A stretch of DNA of 64,000 nt from contig CAVXIR010000003.1 of assembly GCA_963761975.1 (NCBI GenBank), positions 411,953-475,952 of the forward strand, read 5' to 3'. The notes under the pieces are model-generated. The model had not been told where the DNA came from, searched no databases, and was given only the letters and a program-made list of their open reading frames with translations. Numbering within the stretch: position 1 is the first letter of the stretch; each line of letters begins with the position of its first letter. Below, in pieces: positions 17,849-25,436 of this stretch. A program made the translations under genes and the position numbers. This stretch comes from JAMQPK01 sp963761975. GTDB taxonomy: Bacteria; Acidobacteriota; Vicinamibacteria; Vicinamibacterales; JAMQPK01.

Positions 17849-19279
17849 GCGCCTATCTAGCCGTCGTGCCGATGGTGTGCGTCTGGTTCGGCGGCATCCT
17901 CGCGATGATCGCTGAAGCGTTCCGATCGCCTGGCGAGAAGATGCCGATGGAAGGCATTGCGGTCGGATCGCTGCTGACCGCCGGCATCACGACGTCGCTC
18001 TTGTGGGACCGCAATGCGTTCAGCTTCGGCGTTGTCACCGGCGACAACTTCGGTTTGTTCATCACGTTGGTGCTCGTCATCGTCGGCATTCTCACGGTTG
18101 CTTTGTCATCGCAGGTGGTTGAGCGCGACGGGATCAATCCCGGTGAATTCTACGCGCTGACGCTCTTTGCGATTGGCGGCATGATGCTGATGGCGACCGC
18201 GACCGACCTGCTCGTGATTTTCATTGCGCTCGAAATTCTGTCGCTCAGCGTGTACATCCTGACCGGAATACGGCGTGAATCGAAAGCGGGATCCGAGGCG
18301 GCGTTCAAGTATTTTCTCCTCGGCGGTTTCTCCAGTGCGTTCTTCCTCTATGGGATCGCCTTTACCTACGGCATCGCCGGTACGACGAGGCTGAACGAAA
18401 TCGTGGTGGTGATGTCGACGCGCGCCGGCGGACAGGATCTCCTGACCTATATCGCGCTCGGCCTGCTGCTGGTCGGCTTCGCCTTCAAGGTGTCGGCCGT
18501 GCCGTTCCACATGTGGACACCGGATGCCTACGAGGGTGCACCGGCTGTGGTCACCGCGTTCATGTCAGCCGGCGTAAAAGCGGCTGCGTTTGCGGCGTTC
18601 GTCCGTGTGTTCATGTCGGCGTTCGGCAGCCTGCAGCCGCAGTGGGAGCCGATCCTCTGGATGCTCTCGGCGGCATCCATGATTTTGGGGGTGGTTGCCG
18701 GCGTCGCTCAGCGCAACGTCCGGCGCATGCTCGCGTACTCGAGCGTGGCGCACGCAGGATATCTGCTGATGGGGATGGTGGCGGGCAATGACACCGGCAA
18801 AGGCGCGATTCTGTTCTATCTGTTGATCTATGCGTTGACGAGCATTGGTGCCTTTGGCGTGACGGCGCTGGTCGCGACGCGCGAGCAGACGAACGACCAG
18901 CTCAGCGACTACGCGGGGCTGTCGAAGCGCCAGCCGTTGCTCGCGTTTCTCATGACCATCTTCCTGCTGTCGCTGGGAGGCTTTCCGCCGACGGCCGGGT
19001 TCATCGGCAAGTGGTATCTCTTCGGCGCCGCCGTCAGCGCCGGCTCGGTCCACGCTCGCCATCATCGGCGTGCTGACGAGCGTCATCTCGGTGTTCTTCT
19101 ATCTGCGCGTCGTTGTGACGATGTACATGTCGGACGAGACCTCGACGGCGCCCGTTACCCAGCCGTCGCCGGCATCGGTGTTCGCGCTGGCGGTTCCGCT
19201 TGTCGCCACCTTCTATCTCGGGATCCTGCCGACGCGCCTGCTGGAGCTGGCGGCCAAGTCAATCGCGACCATCTTGTAG
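17845..19279 (+). CDS. nuoN: NADH-quinone oxidoreductase subunit N (one-base frameshift)
   Basis: NuoN is the third antiporter-like pump and the last gene of the operon. The frame starting at ATG 17845 shows FIALEILSLSVYILTGIRR, FKVSAVPFHMWTPDAYEGAP and LSLGGFPPTAGFIGKWYLFG. It then breaks at the CC at 19050-19051. Removing one C restores AGSVTLAIIGVLTSVISVFF and the normal C-terminus ending at 19279, for a total of 477 residues, the usual length. The break is therefore a one-base insertion, more likely a sequence error than a true knock-out. Confidence 0.93.
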
Positions 19280-19287
19280 ATCGGTCG

Positions 19288-19340
19288 TCTCAATCAAAGG
19301 CGCCAAGAAATCTTGCGCCTTCGCGTCTCAGCGTTGGGGT
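19288..19340. repeat. Inverted CAAAGGCGCCAAG/CTTGCGCCTTCGCG word repeat
   Basis: Between the convergent nuoN and the small Cys-rich gene lies a hairpin-forming pair of words of the same type as at 1380-1453 and 56879-56955. It overlaps the last codons of the minus-strand gene, whose final residues (ISIPQR) are encoded by it. It could serve as a bidirectional 3' end structure. Confidence 0.6.
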
Positions 19341-19715
19341 ATGGAAATCGTATCGAGGAACAGCGGCCCCCAGTTTGTGAGCCGGGCCTCCAGTTTGTCT
19401 GTGCAGTCGCATTCGGAGCACGCCCATGGCTCGTCGCCGTTGAGATCTTTGCAGCGCGCGCGGGCATGCGCGTCCTGCACTTTGACGAGATCGAAATATT
19501 GCTCCCAGTACAGGACGCTCTTCCTGCAGCGGCGTGGAGCAGTAGCACACCTCGACCCATTTCACCGAACCGTCGCGCAGCCGGCGGGCGCATTCCATAT
19601 TGCGCAGATATTCGTCGCCCGCAATCGACCCCGCGCCGAGCGTGCCGTTTTCAATGGCCGTCGCGAGCGCGGTCTCGCACCCGGGCTTGACACGTGCCGT
19701 CACGAGGTAGCGCAT
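19328..19715 (-). CDS. Conserved small Cys-rich protein, unknown function (one-base frameshift)
   Basis: The product of 128 residues starts MRYLVTARVKPGCETALATA and, after a break, ends with DLNGDEPWACSECDCTDKLE and LTNWGPLFLDTIS. The CSECDC cluster and a CYCSTP segment suggest metal binding, but no fold is recognised with certainty. The N-terminal part resembles small alpha/beta barrel-type domains. The frame breaks in CCTGTAC (plus positions near 19511-19512); removal of one base gives RPYWEQYFDLVKVQDAHARARC, a coherent continuation, so I treat it as one gene with a one-base insertion. It lies convergent to nuoN. I recall similar uncharacterised proteins in other acidobacterial genomes. Confidence 0.65.
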
Positions 19716-19772
19716 GTGATTACGACTTTCGACATTGGCCAGATTCAGGATAACATCTGATGGCTTCCGGGG

Positions 19773-20219
19773 ATGTCCACCGATTCCAAAAACCAACCTC
19801 TTCTCTCGGCCTCCGATCCGCCGCGCTATCGTCCGCGCGAGCGCTTCTGGCCGTATGTCGAGCTGCCGGAGCAGCTCACCGACGAGGAGATCGCGAAGCT
19901 CGATCCCGATCTGCACGCCGAGCTGTTTGGCGCGCCCAAGCGGCCGCTGTCGGTCACGCTCGTCTTTCCCGTTCTCGAAACGCCCGACTACGCTCGCGCG
20001 GTTGAGCTGGCCAAAGCCTCGGCAGAGTACACGGAAACGGGAACGGGTTCTTCGTTCCGCCATCGCGCGCGCTTCTGGCCGTCGGACGCCACCAAGTTGC
20101 GCGATCTGTTCGAGCTGGTGGGACGCTTCGATGCCTGCGAAGTGCTCATCGACGATCGACCGGTGCCTTACGCCCGCGAGCTGTGGCTGCCGCTGATTTG
20201 GTTTCTGATACCCCGGTAG
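19773..20219 (+). CDS. Hypothetical protein
   Basis: The 148-residue product (start MSTDSKNQPLLSASDPPRYR) has no signal peptide and looks soluble. It carries FWPYVELPEQLTDEEIAKLD, LSVTLVFPVLETPDYARAVELAK and a C-terminal hydrophobic end (LWLPLIWFLIPR). Conserved-looking tryptophans and the regular composition argue for a real gene. The family is not recognised. It precedes the 193-residue gene by 64 bases, which are a word-repeat hairpin, so the two may be cotranscribed. Confidence 0.6.
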   Translation: MSTDSKNQPLLSASDPPRYRPRERFWPYVELPEQLTDEEIAKLDPDLHAELFGAPKRPLSVTLVFPVLETPDYARAVELAKASAEYTETGTGSSFRHRARFWPSDATKLRDLFELVGRFDACEVLIDDRPVPYARELWLPLIWFLIPR

Positions 20220-20221
20220 TT

Positions 20222-20281
20222 TTCAGTCATCGGTTTTCAGTTGTCAGACTGAAAACTGACAACTGTCAACTGTGAACTGAA
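20222..20281. repeat. Inverted TTTTCAGT/ACTGAAAA word array
   Basis: The gap between the two hypothetical genes consists of TTTTCAGTTGTCA-like words followed by TGAAAACTGACAACTG-like reverse complements. In RNA it would fold into an imperfect hairpin ending right at the next start codon. This has the same architecture as the arrays at 34790-34987 and 44935-45123, but a different word. Confidence 0.65.
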
Positions 20282-20283
20282 AA

Positions 20284-20865
20284 GTGCCCGACCCTAAAGA
20301 GTTCGAACGAGAACTACAGATCCTTGAAAGCGACTTGCGGAAGCTGGAAGGGGAATACAACATGTATTTCTCGGGACGCCTGCCGCGCCCGCCGTGGGAA
20401 ACGCGTTCGCGTGTCGAGGCGCTCGTCAAGAAGCTGGATCGCGGCCACATTCAGAACTACGGCGATCGCTTTCGCTTCAGTACGCTTCAGGCGAGGTTTT
20501 CAGCGTTCATCGACCTGTGGGATCGGGGTCTGCGCGCGCGTGAAGAAGGCCGGCCCGGACCGTTCAGCCGCAAGCCGCCGGAAGCGCCGAAGGCGCCTGC
20601 AAAACTCGAAGACAAGATCCTTTTTGTCGCGTCGTTCAAGGACCCGATGAAGGAAATGGACAAGCTCCACGACCTGTACGACACGCTGCGCGACGCGCGC
20701 GAGCAGCTGGGCGAGCAGAATATCCCATTCCACAAGTTCACTGAGCTGGTAAAGTCGCAGGTGGCGAAGCTGAGAAAGGAAGGCGCGCCGGAAGTGGCGT
20801 TTCGCGTGTCGGTGAAGGATGGAAAGCTGAACTTTACGGCGAGAGGTTTGAAGGGGGCGAAGTAG
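20284..20865 (+). CDS. Conserved hypothetical protein (possibly MXAN_5187 C-terminal-domain-like)
   Basis: The 193-residue product starts at GTG 20284. It begins with a charged helical region (EFERELQILESDLRKLEGEY, with YFSGRLPRPPWETR) followed by FRFSTLQARFSAFIDLWDRG, a Pro/Ala linker and a C-terminal unit, FTELVKSQVAKLRKEGAPEV then FRVSVKDGKLNFTARGLKG. The C-terminal pattern recalls the domain annotated as MXAN_5187 C-terminal in delta-proteobacteria. That is a resemblance from memory, not a search result. No signal peptide or membrane segment is seen. It converges on the cold-shock gene with a strong hairpin between them. Confidence 0.7.
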   Translation: MPDPKEFERELQILESDLRKLEGEYNMYFSGRLPRPPWETRSRVEALVKKLDRGHIQNYGDRFRFSTLQARFSAFIDLWDRGLRAREEGRPGPFSRKPPEAPKAPAKLEDKILFVASFKDPMKEMDKLHDLYDTLRDAREQLGEQNIPFHKFTELVKSQVAKLRKEGAPEVAFRVSVKDGKLNFTARGLKGAK

Positions 20866-20873
20866 GCAAGGTC

Positions 20874-20904
20874 GCCTGGCCCCCAATCCTTCCGGGGGCC
20901 AGGC
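20874..20904. terminator. Strong hairpin between convergent genes
   Basis: Perfect 11-bp arms GCCTGGCCCCC (20874-20884) and GGGGGCCAGGC (20894-20904) surround a 9-base loop between the convergent hypothetical gene and the cold-shock gene. It has no T-run on either side, so it may act as a 3' end stabiliser or a Rho-dependent stop rather than a canonical intrinsic terminator. Confidence 0.55.
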
Positions 20905-20915
20905 TGAATTGCGGG

Positions 20916-21119
20916 TTAGGCCTTGGTGACGTTACCGGCCTGTGGTCCCTTGGGTCCGTCAACGATTTCGAACTCGACGGCCTGTCCCTCTTCCAGCGAC
21001 CGGAAGCCGGCTCCCTGGATCGCGGAATAGTGGACGAAGACGTCGCTACCGCCCTCGCGTTCGATGAACCCGTAACCCTTCGCGTTGTTGAACCACTTGA
21101 CCTTGCCTGTGATACGCAT
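20916..21119 (-). CDS. Cold-shock protein, CspA family
   Basis: The 67-residue product is a single cold-shock domain with both RNA-binding motifs, KGYGFIER (RNP1) and DVFVHYSAI (RNP2), and the usual ending PQAGNVTKA. Such proteins bind single-stranded RNA, melt secondary structure and can act as transcription antiterminators. It has a well-formed sigma-70 promoter (21228-21256) and a leader of about 100 bases that contains an intrinsic-terminator-like hairpin, suggesting control of its own expression. Ribosome site AAGGAAGAG lies just upstream of ATG 21119. Which csp paralogue this is cannot be told. Confidence 0.95.
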   Translation of the reverse strand: MRITGKVKWFNNAKGYGFIEREGGSDVFVHYSAIQGAGFRSLEEGQAVEFEIVDGPKGPQAGNVTKA

Positions 21120-21163
21120 CGTTTCTCTTCCTTACTTGCGTGCGGCGCGAGTACCGCGAACTC

Positions 21164-21190
21164 AAAAAAAAAGACCGCAACGGTGCGGCC
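21164..21190 (-). terminator. Intrinsic terminator-like hairpin in the csp leader (candidate attenuator)
   Basis: On the minus strand a hairpin with a 7-bp stem and a CCGT loop (21173-21190, arms GGCCGCA and TTGCGGTC in part) is followed at once by nine T residues (21164-21172). It lies between the csp promoter and the csp start, about 45 bases before the ATG. As there is no other gene on this strand upstream, it most likely attenuates csp itself. Confidence 0.7.
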
Positions 21191-21227
21191 TTCCGTTGAC
21201 GGCGCTATCCTCGCAAGCGCCGCGGAA

Positions 21228-21256
21228 ATAATAATGTTTCGTGACGATTCCGTCAA
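21228..21256 (-). promoter_or_regulatory. Sigma-70 promoter of the cold-shock gene
   Basis: On the minus strand TTGACG (21256-21251) and TATTAT (21233-21228) are separated by exactly 17 bases, a near-consensus promoter. Transcription would begin near 21221 and give a leader of about 100 bases that starts with a second hairpin (GGCGCT / AGCGCC, 21219-21199). Confidence 0.7.
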
Positions 21257-21322
21257 CTCCGTGGCACATCCAAGTATCGATTTTGACACCGATAATGGAC
21301 CCGACAGGCAGGAGGCGCGCCG

Positions 21323-23773
21323 ATGAGCTGGTTTGACGAGCTGCTTCAGGACGTCCGCTACGGGGTGCGATCGCTCGTGAAGCGACCCGGGTATGCGGCA
21401 CTGGCCGTGGCGACCCTCGGTCTCGGCATCGGCGCCAACACCGCCATCTTCAGCGTCATCAACGGGGTGCTGCTGAAACCGCTGCCCTATGAGCATGGCG
21501 ATCGACTTGCCATCGTGCGTCAGTCGGCCCCACTCTCCGGTCAGGCCCAGACGGGCATCGCCATCGCGGAGTACTACGACTACCGCGAGCAGGCGAAGGT
21601 GTTCGACGGCCTTGTCGAGTACCACCAGATGAACTTCGATCTGCTCAACCGCGGCGAGCCGGATCGCGTCGATGCCGGAGTCGTCTCGCACAACTTCTTC
21701 GACCTCCTCGGCATCAGGCCGATTTTGGGGCGCAGCTTCGTCAAAGCCGACGACGAGCACGGCGCCGAGGCGGTGCTCATCCTCAGCCACAGGTATTGGC
21801 GGCAGAAATTCGGGGCCGATCCGTCGATTGTCGGCCGCATGTTCGAGATGAACGACCGGCCTCATCGTGTGATCGGCGTGCTGCCCAACGTGCCGCATTA
21901 TCCGCAGGAAAACGACGTCTACATGCCGGTGCTTGCGTGCCCCTTTCGCGCAGCTGCCGAACGAAATATCGCGCAGAACCGGCGCGCATTTGGCGGTCTC
22001 AGCGTCTTCGGCCGGTTGAGCCCGGGCGTCTCGCACGAACAGGCCGCCTCCGCCGTTTCGACGATCAACCAACGGTTCGTCGGCGAATATCCAAGCGTGT
22101 ATCGCGCGACGAGCTCCGGATTCCAGGCCACCGCTCTAGAGCTGCGTCGCGCGCTCACAGACGGGGCGCGCGAGCTTCTATTAATTTTGCTCGGCATCAC
22201 GAGCCTCGTGCTGCTCATCGCGTGCGCGAACGTGGCAAGTCTCACGCTTGCGCGTATGCTCGGCCGCGATCGGGAACTGGCCATGCGCTCGGCGCTCGGC
22301 GCCGGCCGCGGACGGCTCGTGCGCCAGTTGCTTACCGAGAGCACGCTGCTCGCGGTGATTGGAGGGGTGATAGGCGTCCTCTTTGCGCTCGGCACTGTAG
22401 ACATGCTCACGCGGTTTGTCGGCCGCTTCACGGCGCGCACTGGCGAAGTCTCGATGGACGTGTCTGTCCTTCTCTTCACGTTGGTCGTATCCGTCGTCAC
22501 TGGCATCGTGTTCGGCACGCTGCCCGCCCTCGGCACGCGCGTGAACCTCGTCAACGCGCTCAAACAAGGCAGCAACCAGGCGGGCGACGGTACCGGCCGG
22601 CGGCGCATGCAGAGCGCGCTCATCGTGGCGCAGGTGGCTGTCTCCGTGGTGCTGCTCGTCGGTGCCGGCTTGTTGCTGACCAGCTTCTACCGCCTGCAGC
22701 GGGTCGATGCCGGCTATCGCTCCGACGGAGTGCTCTCCGCGCAGGTGTACGGCAACTTCTCCCGGTACGGCAACATCAACGCCCTCCGGCGCCTGTACCT
22801 GCCGATCCTCGATCGGCTCGAAGGCCAGCCCGGGGTCGTCACGGCAGCCATCACAAATGCCGTCCCTCTTGCGGGCGCCGCACCGGGTACGACGCGCTTC
22901 GACATCGAGGGCCGGGTCACCGATGATCCGAATCTTCGCCCGACGACCGATGTGCGTGTGGCGAGCGACAGGTACTTCGACGCGATCGGCATTCCGCTGG
23001 TGAGCGGACGAGTGTTCAACCGGTTTGATACCCAGGAGAGCCTGCCTGTCGCGGTCATCAACAGCGCGATGGCCCGGTACTGGCAAGGCACGAATCCCAT
23101 CGGCACCCGCATATCGACCAATCGCAAGACGTGGTTCACGGTGGTTGGCGTCGTCGGAGACGTCCGGCAGTTTGGCCTTGCCGTGCCGACGGTCGCGCAG
23201 ATCTACATTCCCCTGTCGCAGTCGCCCTTCAACTTCGCGGGTCAGGTGCTGGTGCGCACGGTCGACGATCCAGCGCGCTTCGAGGGCCTGCTTCGGCGGA
23301 CAGTTCATGCTGTCGATCCGAATCAGCCGGTCGAAGCCATCAGGACGCTCGACGACCTTCGCGCCGAAGCGCTGGCGGCACCGCGGTTGACCGCGACTCT
23401 GCTCACGGTATTTGCCGGGCTCGCGCTGCTGATGACGCTGGCGGGCATTGGCGGCGTGATTGCGACATCGGTGACGGCACGAACCCGCGAGTTCGGCGTC
23501 CGCATGGCGCTTGGTGCCGGACGAGAATCAGTACTCGCGATGGTGGTGCGGCAGGGGCTGACGCTGGTTGCCATCGGTCTTGCCATCGGGCTGGCCGGTG
23601 CTGTCGCGATGAGCCGGGCGCTGTCCGCCTATCTTTATCAGACAGCGCCGCACGATCCGATCGTGCTCGTGGCGGTTTCGGCGGCGTTCCTTACGGCTGG
23701 CGCAGTCGCCTGCCTCGGCCCGGCACGACGCGCCACGATGGTAGACCCGCTGATTGCGTTGCGGGCCGAGTGA
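21323..23773 (+). CDS. ADOP-type ABC transporter permease (MacB/FtsX)
   Basis: The 816-residue product is a tandem MacB-like permease typical of Acidobacteriota: two copies of an MacB periplasmic core plus FtsX membrane unit. It starts DELLQDVRYGVRSLVKRPGY followed by a helix with GLGIGANTAIFSVINGVLL, then a periplasmic region and FtsX helices (LLLILLGITSLVLLIACANV, with RELAMRSALGAGRGRLVRQLL). A second core and a C-terminal unit with REFGVRMALGAGRESVLAMVV follow. It has no ATPase of its own and none is adjacent, so the nucleotide-binding partner is elsewhere. The N-terminal permease prefix domain seen in the second copy (48.6 kb) is absent. Substrate unknown; purH follows closely. Confidence 0.9.
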   Translation: MSWFDELLQDVRYGVRSLVKRPGYAALAVATLGLGIGANTAIFSVINGVLLKPLPYEHGDRLAIVRQSAPLSGQAQTGIAIAEYYDYREQAKVFDGLVEYHQMNFDLLNRGEPDRVDAGVVSHNFFDLLGIRPILGRSFVKADDEHGAEAVLILSHRYWRQKFGADPSIVGRMFEMNDRPHRVIGVLPNVPHYPQENDVYMPVLACPFRAAAERNIAQNRRAFGGLSVFGRLSPGVSHEQAASAVSTINQRFVGEYPSVYRATSSGFQATALELRRALTDGARELLLILLGITSLVLLIACANVASLTLARMLGRDRELAMRSALGAGRGRLVRQLLTESTLLAVIGGVIGVLFALGTVDMLTRFVGRFTARTGEVSMDVSVLLFTLVVSVVTGIVFGTLPALGTRVNLVNALKQGSNQAGDGTGRRRMQSALIVAQVAVSVVLLVGAGLLLTSFYRLQRVDAGYRSDGVLSAQVYGNFSRYGNINALRRLYLPILDRLEGQPGVVTAAITNAVPLAGAAPGTTRFDIEGRVTDDPNLRPTTDVRVASDRYFDAIGIPLVSGRVFNRFDTQESLPVAVINSAMARYWQGTNPIGTRISTNRKTWFTVVGVVGDVRQFGLAVPTVAQIYIPLSQSPFNFAGQVLVRTVDDPARFEGLLRRTVHAVDPNQPVEAIRTLDDLRAEALAAPRLTATLLTVFAGLALLMTLAGIGGVIATSVTARTREFGVRMALGAGRESVLAMVVRQGLTLVAIGLAIGLAGAVAMSRALSAYLYQTAPHDPIVLVAVSAAFLTAGAVACLGPARRATMVDPLIALRAE

Positions 23774-23784
23774 CAGGTCACTAC

Positions 23785-25395
23785 ATGCCAAGAGCCCTCC
23801 TAAGCGTTTCCGACAAGGCAGGCCTGCTTCCCTTCGCCCGCGCACTCGCGGCCATCGGTTATGAGCTTGTGTCTACCGGCGGCACCGCTCGCGTGCTCGA
23901 AGCAGATGGTGTGCCGGTTATCGGCATCTCGGCGGTGACGGGCTTTCCAGAAGTCATGGACGGTCGAGTAAAGACGCTGCATCCCGCGGTTCATGGCGGC
24001 ATCCTCGCCAGACGCGGCCGGCCCGACGACATCGCGACGTTAGGGCAACACAAAATCGTTCCCATCGACATCGTCATCGTGAATCTCTACCCGTTTGTGA
24101 AGACCGCAGCCAAGCCCGACATTGCCTTCGAGGCGCTCGTTGACGAGATCGACATCGGCGGACCGAGCATGGTGCGATCGGCCGCGAAGAATTTTCAGGA
24201 TGTGCTCGTTATCGTCGATCCGGCTGACTACCCCCATGTGCTTGCGGAGCTCGAGCGTGCGGGCGGGCCCTCGCGGGATTTCCGGTTCGATCTCGCGCGC
24301 AAAGCCTTTGCGCACACCGCCGCGTACGACACAGCGATTGCTGCGACGCTGGGGGAGTTCAGTCCGGCCGACGGCGGTTTCACGCGCACGATCGAACCCA
24401 CAGCGACACCGTCGCGGCTCGCCATGAACCTTCGAAAGATCAAGAACCTGCGTTACGGGGAGAACCCGCATCAGCCTGCGGCGTGGTATGCCGTTGACCA
24501 CGGGTTCGGCCTGGGGGCGGCTCAGGTACTTCAAGGGAAAGAGCTGTCCTTCACGAACCTTCTCGACCTCGATTCCGCCGCCCGCATCGCGCTCGAGTTC
24601 ACCGAACCGGCAGCGGCCCTGATCAAGCACACGAATCCATGCGGCGCGGCAATCGGGCAGACGATCGACGAGGCGTATGTCCGGGCGCGCGACGCCGACC
24701 CGACAGCGGCCTTTGGCGGCATCATCGGACTGAATCGGGCCATCGATGCGGCGACAGCGCGGGCACTCGTGTCAACGTTCATCGAGGCAGTGGTCGCGCC
24801 GGCCGTCCAGGACGCTGCGCGGCCGATTCTGGCGACGAAGGCGAACATGCGGGTCGTCGTGGCCGATCTCAAGGTTGCCGGCGACCCGGCGAGCCATCGT
24901 GATGTCCGTTCGATTCTCGGGGCGATGCTCGTTCAGCAGCGAGATGAGGTCATCGAGGCGCACGAGCCGTGGAACGCGAAGACGTTTGCTGCCGCCGGGC
25001 TGAAAGTTGTGACCAGGCGCACGCCGACTGAATCGGAATGGGGATCGTTGCGGTTTGCCTGGCGCATTTGCGCGCATGTCAAATCAAACGCCGTCATATT
25101 TACCGACTCGGCTCGGACGCTTGCCATTGGCGCCGGCCAGATGAGCCGGGTCGACGCCGTGCAGGTCGCGGTGATGAAGGCGCTGGCGTCTGAAGGGAAG
25201 ACCCCGCTGACCGGTTCAGTGGCCGCTTCGGACGCGTTCTTCCCGTTCCGCGACGGTCTCGACGCGATCGCCAAAGCGGGCGCCACGGCCGTCGTCCAGC
25301 CAGGTGGCTCTTTGCGCGATAGTGAAGTGATTGCCGCGGCGGACGAGCACGGCCTCGCGATGGTCTTTACCGGCAAGCGGCATTTCAGGCACTGA
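23785..25395 (+). CDS. purH: Bifunctional AICAR formyltransferase/IMP cyclohydrolase
   Basis: PurH catalyses the last two steps of IMP synthesis. The N-terminal MGS-like cyclohydrolase domain shows ALLSVSDKAGLLPFARAL, STGGTARVL and GFPEVMDGRVKTLHPAVHGG. The C-terminal transformylase domain shows LRYGENPHQPAAWY, the catalytic Lys-His in IKHTNPCGAA and the ending VFTGKRHFRH. ATG at 23785 gives 536 residues, the normal length, and lies 11 bases after the ADOP permease stop. The gene is not near other pur genes here. Confidence 0.96.
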   Translation: MPRALLSVSDKAGLLPFARALAAIGYELVSTGGTARVLEADGVPVIGISAVTGFPEVMDGRVKTLHPAVHGGILARRGRPDDIATLGQHKIVPIDIVIVNLYPFVKTAAKPDIAFEALVDEIDIGGPSMVRSAAKNFQDVLVIVDPADYPHVLAELERAGGPSRDFRFDLARKAFAHTAAYDTAIAATLGEFSPADGGFTRTIEPTATPSRLAMNLRKIKNLRYGENPHQPAAWYAVDHGFGLGAAQVLQGKELSFTNLLDLDSAARIALEFTEPAAALIKHTNPCGAAIGQTIDEAYVRARDADPTAAFGGIIGLNRAIDAATARALVSTFIEAVVAPAVQDAARPILATKANMRVVVADLKVAGDPASHRDVRSILGAMLVQQRDEVIEAHEPWNAKTFAAAGLKVVTRRTPTESEWGSLRFAWRICAHVKSNAVIFTDSARTLAIGAGQMSRVDAVQVAVMKALASEGKTPLTGSVAASDAFFPFRDGLDAIAKAGATAVVQPGGSLRDSEVIAAADEHGLAMVFTGKRHFRH

Positions 25396-25423
25396 TCGAT
25401 GCGATTACGAAAAACGTAAAAAG

Positions 25424-25436
25424 AGGGTCAGACCCC
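25424..25436. repeat. AGGGTCAGACCCC palindrome providing a stop codon
   Basis: This palindrome belongs to the same family as 4568-4583, 34188-34250 and 59649-59686. On the minus strand it reads GGGGTCTGACCCT and its TGA is the stop codon of the O-antigen ligase gene, so the element determines where that protein ends. Confidence 0.65.

Noticed and set aside
21323..23773. Transposon or phage origin for the ADOP permease genes
   Set aside because: No terminal repeats, transposase or integrase genes flank either copy, and codon use matches the surroundings; such permeases are normal multi-copy genes in this phylum.
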